Shown here piece by piece: positions 19,528 to 31,380 of a stretch of 64,000 nucleotides of DNA. The stretch comes from Tillus elongatus. Lineage: Eukaryota > Arthropoda > Insecta > Coleoptera > Cleridae. Location: contig OZ023267.1 in NCBI GenBank assembly GCA_964006375.1, positions 38,473,753 to 38,537,752 on the forward strand, read 5' to 3'. The position numbers were made by a program, and so were the translations under genes. The notes below the pieces were generated by a model. It made no database searches, had not been told where the DNA came from, and saw only the letters and a list, made by a program, of their open reading frames with translations. Position 1 is the first letter of the stretch; each line of letters begins with the position of its first letter.

Positions 19528-20747
19528 ATGCGTGGCTTCTGGCTTGCAAAAAAATTTAAAGATGATGCTCCTTCAGCTTTATTCACCCATTGTAGCGCGC
19601 ATAGATTCAATTTAGTATTGCAAAACGGATCAAAGAATATAAAAAATTGTCGTATTTTCTTTGCAAGTGCAACTTCAATCCCAGGCTTTTTTCATCAGTC
19701 TGCAAAACGAACGTTTATACTGGATTCGATAGTAGGAAAAAGAATTCCGTCTTCTTCTGAAACTAGATGGAGTTCACGCTCTAAGATTATTCATGTTTTG
19801 GACTCTGAATGGGAGGGTCTAAAAATTGTATTTCAAAAAATTATTGACGACCGATCATCAGTGGCGGAGTCCATAAATGGCTCGAAAGGTTTTCTTAGAT
19901 TTATGAACGATTTAGAGTTTGCATTTTTAACCACGGTTTATAAAACCATTTTTGACATAACAGATTTATTATTTGATATACTTCAAAAAAAAAGCCATTA
20001 GACATAAATTATTGCAAAAAACAAATCTTTTTGGCCAGGGATCGTATCAAATCCTTGAGAAATGAGTCAACCTTTGATATATTATTCGAAAAAGCGGGAC
20101 TAGAAATTACCACTAATCTTGAACCACCACACAAGAGACGCAAATTATCTGAAACTGCTTTAGACGATGAAAAAACATCTTTGCTTATTTTGTTTTATGA
20201 AGTAATAGATAATATTACAACTCAAATAGAAGTCAGATTTGCAGATATGTCACAACTATTATTTCTTTCTCTAGCTGATTCATCAAAATTTAAAGAATAC
20301 CGTAAGGATTTTCCAACTGATCTAATAACTACTTTAACCAGCTTTTATAAAAATACGTTCGATAAACAGAAACTGATAAACGAGCTAGAAGTTATATATT
20401 ACGACGAACAATTTGAAAAACTAAATGTAGAAGCGATTATAAACAATTTTGTGGTTAACGATTTCCGAAAAATATTTACAGAGGCTTATAAACTATTTGT
20501 TTTAATCGCGGCGATTCCAGCAACAAGTACCTCAGTTGAGAGACATTTTTCTTGTTTAAAGCGTATTAAAACTTACAGCAGAAATTCGATGAAGAATGAC
20601 CGCTTATCAACTCTTGCACTTATTTCGATAGAAAAAGAGTTGTTATGTTTTCTCCAAGATAAAGATTCAGATGAATTTGCGAATAATATAATAAATAAAT
20701 TCTCAATAATAAAAGACAGACGTATAAATTTAATTTATAAAAAGTAA
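19528..20747 (+). pseudogene. hAT transposase (ZMYM1-like), N-terminally deleted and frameshifted
   Basis: Two frames joined by a shift near 19990 in an A-run. The first reads MRGFWLAKKFKDDAPSALF, THCSAHRFNLVLQNG and SSSETRWSSRSKIIHVL (RNase H-like catalytic domain with the C-x2-H and RW signatures). The second, from about 20031, includes EPPHKRRKLSE and ends with the hAT dimerisation domain: YKLFVLIAAIPATSTSVERHF, SCLKRIKTYSRNSM, RLSTLALISIEKELL. The BED/TTF zinc finger and the first catalytic Asp region are absent, consistent with internal deletion. Non-functional as read. Confidence 0.88.
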
Positions 20748-20965
20748 CTGTCATTTTCAAACGAGGTGAGGTTATGGTTAGGCTGTGAGGGGAGGGGGAG
20801 GCCTACGTCGCGAAATTAACTATTTTGAAGTAATACCAATTTAAATAGAAACACGCAGACATTTTTTTTTATTTTTATAAATTATTTAAGCGGAATTGCA
20901 ATTCAGAATTCGCGGCACTGTCGCCTACCCAAGCGAGTGGGGCACGAGCCGCCACTGGTATAGAC

Positions 20966-21980
20966 AATAGACCCAGTAGACAGTAGAAAATAAGCGATCC
21001 CGACTCCCGATTATTGGATTTGTGCTCTTCTGTCTGTCGCATATTATGCAGCGTCCCGCGTCGGTCTGGCGTTTGCGACGTTGCCAAACTAAATAAATAT
21101 TGCAAATATCTACATTCAACTAGATGTAAACTTAATAAAAGGAAAATATAATTTATAATACAATTTTACTAGAAATATTTAGGGAAGGCGTGGGCTTCCA
21201 TTGCTTCCATGGACCGCACGCCGCTGATTTAAAGTAACATCTGTAGCCCGAATATTCTACACGAGCTGCTCATGTGATATCGTGGAAAACCAGCATATCC
21301 AAGCATCCATACTATAATTCAAAATTCGTTGATTTATGACTACTATAAATTTATCGCTGCCGACAATAAATTCTTTTGTAACACTCAACATGTGAAACGT
21401 TTATTGTGTTGAAAATGAGTCATTATTTCTTATAATCATCACGGATTAAACGTAGAAAATCCAGTTTCTTTGACATCCTCTATAGAACAATCGTTTTGAA
21501 TTCTTCATTCTAGTTGTTCACTCGGGTTTAAATCATCGCCATAGAAGTTTAATTTTTCAAGCGTCATTAGTTCACATATCGTGAGTCAGAATTGTCTTGT
21601 ACAACAATATCAGAGGTCGTTTGTGGTAACAAAGGTAATATGAAACAAATTCAGTGCCAGTTCTTTATAACGTCTCCGGTTTCGAGCTGTTGGAATGTAT
21701 GAAATATGATATTTGAAATTAATTCTCATGCTGTGTCATTATCTTTGTATCTCTCGTATATTTATGCTGACCGTTGACAACAAACTCAAAAATGTTTTAA
21801 AGTCTCGTCATTCTTGCAAATATTAAAATAATCAAAAGGATGTCGAGAATCCAGGACACTAATATTTTGTTAGAAATATGTATTTACAAGCGACATATTA
21901 TAATAGAAGTTTAGCCCTACATATATCATAAAATTGTGTAGAACTTGAATATGTAAAACAATTTTCAAATGGCAAAACTA
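20966..21980. other. Unassigned AT-rich stretch
   Basis: No motif or repeat recognised apart from scattered A/T runs. Confidence 0.4.
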
Positions 21981-22240
21981 TGCTATCATCATCACAGTCT
22001 ACAGGCGACGCGCAACCATGGCTCTGTCTGCTATGGTTGCTGTTTGAAAAGATGTGCGAAGCCGTGGTTTCTCGTTGCCTTCCGCATAAAAATCTAGCGA
22101 CAGCACACAATTTCAACAAAATTCAAACCCGGATGATATCATAAACCGGTCAGCTATCCAAGAACTGACAGTGACCGATGTTGCTTAACGTTAACTAAAG
22201 AACGTCGACACGTATCTGTACTGCGCCGCTGAGGTAGCAT
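21981..22240 (-). mobile_element. 5S rRNA-derived SINE (SINE3-like)
   Basis: On the plus strand CGGTCAGCTATCCAAGAACT (22147-22166) followed by CCGATGTTGCTTAACG matches the complement of the conserved middle of insect 5S rRNA at about four of five positions, by eye against the remembered consensus. Reading in the SINE's direction the 5S-like head is followed by GCGGAAGGCAACGAGAAACC and a TGATGATGA tail, an arrangement I associate with insect 5S-derived SINEs. The head is degraded at its outer end and I found no target duplication. Confidence 0.55.
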
Positions 22241-22726
22241 CTCATATTTGCATTTCATAAGTCAGAAATACTTAGGTTATTAAGTCTGTCAATTTGAAGT
22301 TTCTTCTGACATTTCTCAAAACATTTGGCCATTATATAAAAACGTTTATACAAAGGCGCTGCCTTAACACACCCTTACTGGTTATATAATATGGTTTGTC
22401 AGTTTTACTCACTTAACTGACTAAAGAGAGAAAGAGAGGTTTTTCAACTTTATGCTGTTAAATTAACTACAAAACTCGTTACACAAACTCCATAATTTAT
22501 GTCTTTTTAAAACATTTTAAAAGTGTCTTTTATAGATACATTGTCTGCAAATATTTTGGTCAAATAAAGAAGAACAGCTGTTAAAACAGAAACTTAAGCC
22601 CTGTAAACACACTTAGGGCAAACTTTATTGTCACCAGCAGGCATTTCAGGATTTTTGTTTAAAAATCACGAATTATGATCTTTCAAATCGCGACTTTGAC
22701 GTTTCTCGAATAAAAACTATATATAT
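22241..22726. other. Unassigned AT-rich stretch
   Basis: No gene or repeat recognised. Leads into the pentanucleotide array. Confidence 0.4.
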
Positions 22727-22846
22727 TATATTATATTATATTATATTATATTATATTATATTATATTATATTATATTATATTATATTATATTATATTATA
22801 TTATATTATATTATATTATATTATATTATATTATATTATATTATAT
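22727..22846. repeat. (TTATA)n pentanucleotide array
   Basis: About 24 near-perfect copies of TTATA in tandem, ending at the TATACAG mariner-type end at 22847. Confidence 0.95.
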
Positions 22847-23106
22847 ACAGTGTGGAACAGCCAAATGGAATAAATGCAGTCTCTCAATTATTGTGTATAG
22901 TTATAAAAAATCCTGAAACACGTCAATTTTAGATGAAGAAATAGCATCGCTCAACGTGAAAACGTCACACCTATTCAGTTTTGTAGCGACGACGTCGCAA
23001 CCCCAAAATGGTTTAATAGGAAGTGGAGGTATCTCATTTTAAAGATTTCTTCATTCTCTACTCAAAAATGCTCTGGTTTTAAAATTTATTGCACGAATTA
23101 ACAGCA

Positions 23107-23422
23107 TGAACCGAAAGGGTACTGGGTTCGATCCCAGGGTACTCCTTTCACTTTTTCAGTACAAACTGTAAAATTAACATCAACCGAGGTTCTGGCATTG
23201 TATTTGAGCAAGTTGACTGTCTGCACGTTCCGCCCTTCGGTGGGGGCGTAAAGCCGTCGGTCCCGTGTCCATGCGATGTTGGGCACGTTAAAGATCCCTA
23301 CCCTCCTTACAGAAAGACAGGGGTTCGGCAAAATTTCCAGGATATTGAGGTGAAACAGCTCCCTGGCGTCGGTGATTGGCCATAGTCGCGAAAATAGGCC
23401 GACGTTAAAGAAAAAAACAAAC
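23107..23422 (+). mobile_element. tRNA-type SINE with perfect 11-bp target duplication
   Basis: Flanked by AATTAACAGCA at 23096-23106 and 23423-23433. Contains a B box, GGGTTCGATCCC, at about 23124 (the A box is lost by 5' truncation), a central domain with GTAAAGCCGTCGGTCCCGTG and GGGCACGTTAAAGATCCC, and an A-rich tail (AAAGAAAAAAACAAAC). The central domain resembles one I have seen in SINEs of several invertebrate phyla. Confidence 0.85.
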
Positions 23423-23609
23423 AATTAACAGCAAAAAATTTCATCTGATTAACAAGCTTTAAAAGTTTGGAAACCACTTTATATAGATCCTTTTCGTATA
23501 ATTCACCTGTCCGAAAACACCCGCTCTAAGCAAGCCCGGACGGGGGCTGCAACAACTGATCGCGTTTCATTCTTGATACTAAGAAATAAATTTAAAAAAC
23601 CCATCAATG

Positions 23610-24350
23610 TTAATGTCGAAGATGTTCAAAATGCATGCCTTGAACATGTTGGCAGCACACTAATCGTAAATAAAAATGTCTTCTAACGTTAATCAACATC
23701 TGACGCGTGACCGACCTAATGGAAATCGTTATTTTTCTTCTTAAGTCAGTTAAGTCACGTTGTTTAGTTTTGTGTACCATATTTTTCACATATTCCCATG
23801 AGAAGAGGTCTAATAGCGTAAGATCGGGTGATCGTGCTGGCCATTCTAATGATCCTTGCCTTCCTATCCACCTCACTGGAAAAACAAAGTCGAGGTACTG
23901 TCGGACATTGATTTGGTAATGTGCTGGTGCTCCGACCTGCTGTAACCATATCATATTCACTTGTGGCTTTGCTCGATCACAGGATATAAGTTTTCCAAAG
24001 TTGGCACCACATTATTTTGGAGCAGTGCTAAATAATTATCTCCATTAAAATTGCCTTAAAATAAGGGAAAATGACATGATTTACAACTTTTCCAAACGCT
24101 AATCTATTCAGGGTTATTGGGTATGTTCCTCTCTCATCCACTAATTTTCTTTTGACCAGTAGGGACAATTTTGAGGATTTCATGACCGTGAAGTGTTAAA
24201 TTGCACCCATCAGTAATAGTTTCTTGTAATATTCGAATAATGGACGAATGGCTAACATCCAATGTTGTGGCTGCTTATCGACTCAAAGTATGTGGGTTTT
24301 CCTCAAACGCAAGCATTACATCCAATTTGGTATTATGGCTCAGTGCAGTG
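23610..24350 (-). pseudogene. DD41D-type mariner transposase remnant
   Basis: From the right: degenerate N-terminal frames, then DERGTYPITLNRLAFGKVV, FPYFKAILMEI, then a continuous frame (23960 to 23613) reading LQQVGAPAHY (second catalytic Asp replaced by Val), WIGRQGSLEWPARSPDLTLL, DLFSWEYVKN (third catalytic Asp) and MHFEHLRH. There are 41 residues between the second and third catalytic positions, i.e. DD41D spacing. Frameshifts upstream. Confidence 0.75.
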
Positions 24351-24439
24351 GAAGGTTTTTTTTTGTACCTGCCTTACACATACAATTAATACTCAACGAA
24401 AAAGGTTTATTTACAGTCAATAATTTTTTTAAACATTTC

Positions 24440-24754
24440 AACAACACACCATGAGGGCTTACAGCGTAAATACTATCGTACCGTGGGTGTCGACAAGGAG
24501 GAAAGAGGCAACTTGTTAATTCTGGACTTGAAGGTTTGGAGGTTCGGAGGAGAAGGAAAAACATGCGCCGGCAAGGAATTCCACAACTTGGAAGTCCTCG
24601 GGACAAAAGAGCGGGCATAACAAGATGTTCTATATCTGGTGACCTGGACAGTAAAAGGGTGCATTCGCTCTGTTTCCCTGCTAGATCTGTTGGGGGCAGC
24701 AGGTGGAGGAACTATGAAAGAAAACTCCTCTAGGCAGTGCCCGTGTAGATATCT

Positions 24755-24833
<79 letters not shown>

Positions 24834-24898
24834 CACCAACGGACGTCGGTGGGCAAGGGATGGCAGCCTTTGGGTGAGGGTAGGGTCACCGATGAGAA
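24440..24898 (-). pseudogene. LINE (CR1/Jockey-like) ORF2 C-terminal fragment, copy 2
   Basis: Minus-strand frames read MHPFTVQVTRYRTSCYARSF, VPRTSKLWNSLPAHVFPSPP and NLQTFKSRINKLPL, the same region as copies 1 and 3. The 3' end has the shared GGTACGATAGTA and CATGGTGTGTTG segment. A (GA)n array has expanded inside the coding sequence. Confidence 0.8.
24757..24831. repeat. (GA)n microsatellite inside LINE copy 2
   Basis: About 37 GA dinucleotides. Copies 1 and 3 of the same LINE have only CCTCTCTC-type tracts at this point, so the array grew in place after insertion. Confidence 0.95.
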
Positions 24899-25120
24899 AA
24901 GGGACATATATTAGCATTAGTATTAGTTATATATATTAGTATTAGTTCCCTACGCGTGTCGGCCAACTAAGTAGCCATCTTTGGGGGTAGATCTAAAATG
25001 ACAATAAAAAGGTATGTTATAAAATATTGTTTTCTGGTAGGCAGTTGCGCTAAATGCACCACAATGGTATCAAAGCACTCAATATAGAAAACGTCAAAGC
25101 TAACATTTCAATTCAAACAC

Positions 25121-25250
25121 TAAAACAAGCTAAAAAGCTACAATAAAAGCTAAAAAGCTACAGTAAAAGCTAAAAAGCTACAGCAAAAGCTAAAAAGCTA
25201 CAGGTCAAGCTAAAAAGCTACAATAAAATAAGCTAACAGCTACAGCAAAG
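25121..25250. repeat. 20-bp minisatellite (AAAAGCTAAAAAGCTACAGT type)
   Basis: Five in-phase 20-bp units from 25121 to 25220, each with AAGCTAAAAAGCTAC, then a degenerate sixth. Flanks the left arm of the PLE-D inverted repeat. Confidence 0.9.
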
Positions 25251-25261
25251 TTAAACATGTT

Positions 25262-26470
25262 AAAAAAGCATCCAAGTAAACTAATACACAGTAAACAATG
25301 ACAAGGTATAAAATATACTGCGAAATGTAAAGTTGTGGAGACAACTGACTGAAAGTAAGCACATCAGGGGGGCACACAGTTAAGCAGAAACCCCATGAGA
25401 ACCCTTATGGGGTGCAGAATTTGTAAAATCAAACCAAGAACAAAATATCGTTCATACTTACTTTTCAATTCTCGAAAATTGAAGTTAAAAACTGTATGAA
25501 AGGTTCAAGTCTACAAACATAATCAGCAACATATTCATTCACAACAAGGATAATATTCCAAACCTGACGAAGTCAGGCGTTTAAGATCTGGTGCCCCGGC
25601 TGTAGTGCTGTGTATATCGGAACTACCGGAAGATAATTAAGTACCAGGATGTCAGAACATCTCAGAAGTAGAAATCAGCGGGGTAATGACACGTCAGTCT
25701 TTGGTTGTCATTTAAGAGAGAGTGGTCACTGTTTCAACAAAGAAACAGATCCCAAGATTTTACATCCCTCAAATTATGTGGTGGAAAAATTTGTCCCAGA
25801 AGAGATTGAGATTTCCAAGCATGTCAACTATTTCACTGGTGAGGTTTTGAACTTATCCAACATAAACACAATGAACCTTCTTTCATTGTACGACCATCTA
25901 GTGAATTAGTGTTCCTGAACTCTATGAATTTGCTGTGGCCAAAGTTATTATGGATATGAAGATGGCTGTTCTGTGATTCCCCTTCCTTGCCCACTTGTTG
26001 TCTTTTACATATCTGTCACTCCTGTAATGTCGTTTTAGTTCGCTGTTTTGCACTTGCGGTGGTGTCTCGCGTTTTTCGCGTTTTCAAAATGTTCACCTGT
26101 AAATGGCTGACTTATCTTTCTGCTTCGTGGTTAAATCGCCGTTTTATATTGATTGGGTTGGAAATTAATTTCTGGTACATTCGGATGCGATGCTGTTCGA
26201 CTTCTGGTACAGTAGATGAAATTTCAGCTTGGATAATCTTTCCCATAGTTTTTAACTTCAATTTTCGAGAATTGAAAAGTAAGTAGGGAAGCCATTGTGT
26301 TCTTGGCTTTATTTTACAAATTATGCACCTCCTAAGGGTTCTCATGAGGTTTCTGCTTAACTGTGTGGCCTCATGTTGTGCTTACTCTCAGCCAGTTGAC
26401 TCCACAGCTTTTAATTTCGCAGTAGATTTTATACCTTGTTATTGTTTACTGTGTTTTATATTAACATATT
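25262..26470 (+). mobile_element. Penelope-like element end (PLE-D) flanked by inverted repeats
   Basis: Left arm about 25280-25490 and right arm about 26240-26465 are inverted: ACAGTAAACAATGACAAGGT / ACCTTGTTATTGTTTACTGT, GTGGAGACAACTGACTGAAA / CTCAGCCAGTTGACTCCAC, CTTTTCAATTCTCGAAAATT / AATTTTCGAGAATTGAAAAG. Between them lies a GIY-YIG coding segment. Inverted terminal repeats ('pseudo-LTRs') are a known PLE architecture. A different PLE subfamily from A-C. Confidence 0.75.
25577..25909 (+). pseudogene. PLE-D GIY-YIG endonuclease, C-terminal part
   Basis: A 111-codon frame with one stop reads FKIWCPGCSAVYIGTTGR (the VYIG is the YIG half of GIY-YIG, and CPGC is the paired-Cys motif of Penelope endonucleases), stop, LSTRMSEHLRSR (catalytic Arg and EH segment), VFGCHLRESGH, FVPEEIEISKHVN, and ends NLLSLYDHLVN. 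It nicks DNA to prime Penelope reverse transcription. Only one in-frame stop (25628-25630 region), so comparatively young. Confidence 0.85.
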
Positions 26471-26479
26471 AAAGTTATT

Positions 26480-27195
26480 AAATATTATTAGTAACTATGT
26501 TAGTTTGTATAACAATGCCTGAAAACACATATTTTATTGAGATTTTGCTATATTCATATCCAATTCTGAGAAATCGCATAATAAGCACCAAAATACATAA
26601 AATTCGAGTTTTCTCTGAAACGGAAAAACATATTCGTTTTGGGTTTTCACTGAGTTATTTCTAACTTCATCCACTTTTTGATAGATATGCTATAATAATA
26701 TGCTGCTATTTGAAAATTTTTATAAAATTTGATAAAACTAGACTCATTTAATCTGACGCCCTCTGTATTTTGTGCTTGTGCGACTGTAGATTTAAAATAC
26801 TAATACGTCAAATATATTACTAAATCCCTTTCCAACAAGCCAACATTCTTAAAATTATGTCTACCGGTTATAAAGTTATAGGCATTTGTTTATAAAAAAA
26901 TCCTCGCCCCATACCTCCGCCACTGGTCCATAAAGAATTTTTTTTACAAAAGTTGTAGATAAGTGAACGTTGATTACAAATTACCTATAACCAGCTTATG
27001 TTATGCATCAAGATTTTCGAGAAATTAAAGATTTTAGTTAAGCCATGGAATTTGCGACACCTAGCGGCAGATTTAGAAAGCCGAAAATAATTTCCAGAAT
27101 TTTCTCATGGCCACTATACTTATGCTATTTTTTTTCCGAAAGCTGCAGCTGTGACGGTTTTCGAGATATAGCCGGTTCGTGCCCTTATTTAAACA
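26480..27195. other. Unassigned; mariner-type end at right
   Basis: AT-rich, no frame of interest. Ends with AAACACCCTGTATA at about 27190-27203, a sequence typical of IS630/mariner element ends, so a diverged element may lie here. Confidence 0.35.
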
Positions 27196-27197
27196 CC

Positions 27198-27199
<2 letters not shown>

Positions 27200-27262
<63 letters not shown>

Positions 27263-27400
27263 TATAAACATATAAAAATTTTAACTGACCTTGGTTTTGG
27301 GTTCTAGGGACCCAAATTCGCGCTCATTTTGAAAAATTTTACAAAAGCTTTTCATCGTGACGCCTCTAATAGCAAATTTTTCCTAATGAAAATTCGCTAA
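27200..27400 (+). repeat. (AT)n plus family R tail
   Basis: (TA)n at 27200-27256 followed by the family R tail in diverged form (TATAAAAATTTTAACTGACC, GGGTTCTAGGGACC, TTCGCGCTCATTTT, GAAAATTCGCTAAAAA). Confidence 0.7.
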
Positions 27401-30400
27401 AAATTATAATGAGACAGCAGCCATATTTAACAAAGTTAACGAACAGTGTTTTATGCATCTGGGTCCATGCATCAACTGAATTGTTTTTGGAGTCAGCACT
27501 GATAAATGCCAAGCTTCTACTTCATAAATAACGGTAGATAACTCGATTGGTTTATGAGCTAGAATTATTCAAAAATCTTAAAGGATTAAAGGAGAACGTT
27601 ACATTACATCTGTTTCACAAATTAACTTTTATGTTTTATATTTGCTAGTTTTTATTTGTATGCAACATCCCAAGCAGACTTAGTACGAAGTCATCTCTTA
27701 AGCTTTAAGTTATGTTATCTAACCAATGCATTATTCATATTTTCATGCAGTTCTTCATGAATCTCGGACTCTCCCGTATACAAGATGTTGGGTAAAAGTA
27801 ACTAGAAGGCTATGGAGCTTGTTGACAAGAGTCGCTAGCTCTGTGTGATATCACATGATGTCACCTGGAGCTTGTCAGCCCCTTGTCTTGACTTGGTAAT
27901 GATGGCAATCATTCATCTAGACTCACGTCCCATTTTTATCGCTGACAAAAACTCGCGGCTATTATCTAATGCCGCTTCGCGAAAAAGATTTATGCAGAAT
28001 ATAAAACGTTGGTTACTTGTTTTGTGATAAGTGTAAGCTAGTACGTGGGGACAAAATTTCTGTGATTATGTAGTTTACTTTTCATCTGTTGTATTGTTGT
28101 AATACAAGCTTTGATGCAAACTAAAATGACGTGTTAACATATTCATTAGCCGAAGACTAGAAAATAATGTTGCTCAGAAAACAGTATATTTTGACCAAGC
28201 TTACTTCTTGCTACTAAAAGCAAAATTCAGGCTATTAGAGAAGCAGGATATCCGTGATGAAATTTATTGAGAATACTTTAAGAGTGAATTTAACATCTCT
28301 TAACCGAATTGTTTCAAGCTACACAGTAAGCAAAAGAAGCAGGTTTCTGCTTATTTTTAGAGAATTTTCATAAGTAAATTTAGAGTTCAATATTTTTTAA
28401 TACCAGCAAATTAGAGCCTTTGGAACCTATTTCCGAGGTTAATTCAAAAACCTTCTATGTGCCCCAGAAACTTAGGGCTTATCCCCTTACACTGGAAAAT
28501 TCTTTCCGGAGGCTAAGTTTGTTGGCCAGTTCTGGAAGCCAAGTTTTTTCATTAAAAATTTGAAATTCTTCTCTAGATGTGCTACATTTTTTATCTTTAC
28601 GAAATATAACTCATATTTTACCACTAAACTACAGATGCAATGAGCCAAAATTTAGTTGTGTTAAATAATAGGTTTATCCAGAATAAAATTTAACATAGTT
28701 TGGAAAATTACGCAAATGATATTCGATGTTGTTAGAAAAGAATAGTACTATAGAGTATAAGGTTAAATAGAGCAAACAAAAATGGATACATTAAATAGTT
28801 TAGTCGTTGTCTGTTTCTAATCTACAAAGTATCACACGATTTGAGTGCCTGTTCAATTGATAGAAACAATTGAGATGCTTTGGAGAGAATTATCTTAAAA
28901 ACTCAGCTACTTAAATTTAAGATAAATAGTTTTAACTCAATCGGTTCAGTAAATCTTGAGTAATAACCAAATAAAACATAAATAATTTACGATATAATCT
29001 GAAGTTGCCTCTGAATGGGTGCCTAATGTTAGACAAGGCCGGACAGATATATCAGGTTTACGCTGCTATTGCAAACTTCAAAGGAACAGGCTGCAAAAAT
29101 ATGTCACAATAAACAATCAGCGGGGTTGCCATTTGTGACAACTCGCATAAAATTTGAAAATGAAATAGATTGCCCAAGCAACATTTAAAGTCAAATTGAC
29201 GTAAAATCGCCCTACCAATAGGTCGGCGACCAAATCACCACAGGTCATTTTCAAGTAAAATTTAAGTGTATATTACCAATGTGGGGAATAAAGTCAAAGT
29301 AATATGGCAGTCGATAATAGGTCCAGCAAGGTGTTTCTACCAAGGCGTTTTAGTTACATTTTGGGCATTTTCATTCAACATTGGGCCAATGGACGTAATA
29401 TATTGGTAAATATGTGCTACGCTTTACTTGAATCTGACATCTAGGCGCCGAGTGCCGTGACGTTCTTAACAACGAACTACGCATGTGACATTATCCGGTT
29501 CTGCAGGATCTGTGGTTATGTATGTATAAACAAACAGTAGAGTAGTAGAGATATTGTCCATATTTGTCAAAAAATGACAGCTTGAATGATCAAAGAAGTT
29601 ACTTCAAATATTTGCAACAATGATAAAGGTGATTCGCACTGTATAAAGACAAAACCCACTGCGGTTATGTTTTTTTCTGTTAACATGATGATAATACTTC
29701 GATAAAATTCGAGCGCCCGTATAAAAGATAAAATTAGTGAAAATAAAAAAATATTCAAAATTCTTGAAATTCTGATTTTGGAGGATTGGTAATGTAAACA
29801 ACACAAAACTATCTTGTCGTCATGGTATACAATCATTATTTAATGTTTTTATCGAACTAAAATTTGATTACATTATATTTAACAACAACAAATTTTTTCA
29901 TTTACCAATACAATCAAGATGGATACCGCAAAATTAATTTAATCTGGCTGCCCTTCTAACATTGACCTGAAAGTTAATTTTGCCCTATTTTTTTACCTAT
30001 AAGTCACAATTCCTAATGACAGGGCAAACTAACCAAACTTTGAAGGCATTTTGTCCTATTATGGGAATTTCAACTATATGGTAAACGAATTTTGTTTGAA
30101 TTTATTAGAAATGAAACATTTTCGTGTATAGAAATATATATTACTTATATCCGTGCACAGCCGAGAGACATATAGGAATGATTATACAGCGCTTTTGGTC
30201 TTTGATTGCATAATATATAGACATTAATAGAAAATAGAAACAAAATAAAATAAGTAAATAAACATAAACATGACAGCTGACCATGTTGCCACTGCTTCAC
30301 TCAATTTGGCATAAAAATGGATGTATCATATTGAAGAGGGAAACGTGCTGATTTGATGTAAGTCACTTTGAATGATCAGCATCTATCACTATTTTTCTGT

Positions 30401-31380
30401 GAGCATTCTTTACTACTCTATAATAGTTTGTAGTATGTTTGTAAACTTTTATTGGTTTCAAAGGGGCATTGTAACACTATATTTGTTACTGGTTAACGCA
30501 CATTAACAACAAGAATAAACTTTTATTGATGAAGTTTATCAACTGACACACCTTTAAGATTCACAAATGTATTTCACTGCTGTACACTTTGAACTTTGAG
30601 GACAATTTTTATTTCAAGTCAGATTTTATGGGTATTTTCAACTTGAAGGTGGGCAATTTGACTTGGAAGACCATTTCTGCAGTAATTATGACTTTATAGC
30701 CGATCAGAAAGCCATTTTAGGTTAGCTCAGTGCCTAAAATATTTCCTGTGCTGTATTGCAATGAAATTGGTAATATATATGTACGCTGGACTTCATAAGA
30801 AGACCTCCAATTTACTATACCACAGAGACATATTGCAAGTTAATATTAGATAATAAATTACCTTAAAGTAGGTATTTCAGGTATCTGGGCCTAGTAGTCG
30901 ATTTTCAGTCCAATTTAGGGCACACTTCGACCTTAAAATTACCAATTCTGGAATTGAAACACAAAAGTATATTCAAGTATATTTTATGAGTAAAATTAAA
31001 CCAATTTTTTCCCAATTTAGTTACTTGTAAGTTACTGACTTTGGAGTAATTTTAATAGTCAAAAATAAGCTAGTTCGGAGCCGCATTTCCAAATTTGTAG
31101 TCATTATGACAATTAAGGCAACATTGTGGTTAATTATTACTAAATTACAACTTGGTTAGGTTATTTGGACTCGAGTGCTGGTTAACATGCCTTAATTTGT
31201 TGCTTGGGTGTTAATGAATAAAAATTTAACAGAAAATGATTCAATTTGTTTAAAAGTAATCTAGAACTACGTTTTATTATGTATAAATATTAAGCATCCT
31301 ATTTTTATGGTAGTTAAAAGCCATCTCCCACCCCTAATTTAATCTGACAACACCACTATTTGTCATTTGTTAACTGACAG
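27401..31380. other. About 4 kb with nothing recognised
   Basis: AT-rich; no frame longer than about 90 codons, no family motif, no tandem array. The most repeat-poor stretch of the window, so it may be old unique intergenic or intronic sequence. Confidence 0.5.

Larger units (their letters stand above)
19012..20957 (+). mobile_element. hAT transposon with 8-bp target duplication
   Basis: Ends CAGTGGCGGCTGGTCGGGGC and (reverse strand) CAGTGGCGGCTCGTGCCCC form the inverted repeats. GTATAGAC immediately precedes (19004-19011) and follows (20958-20965) the element, a perfect 8-bp target duplication, diagnostic of hAT. At 1946 bp it is shorter than autonomous relatives because the transposase N-terminal part is missing. 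Confidence 0.92.
22847..24433 (-). mobile_element. Mariner-like element remnant (DD41D-type), interrupted by a SINE
   Basis: Starts TATACAGTGTGGAACAGCC, a TA-flanked mariner-type end, and encloses transposase sequence on the minus strand from about 24350 down to 23610. A SINE occupies 23107-23422. The right end is lost where the LINE fragment begins. Confidence 0.55.

Noticed and set aside
25121..25250. CRISPR-like array of 20-bp repeats
   Set aside because: Units are directly adjacent with no spacers and the genome is eukaryotic; a minisatellite.
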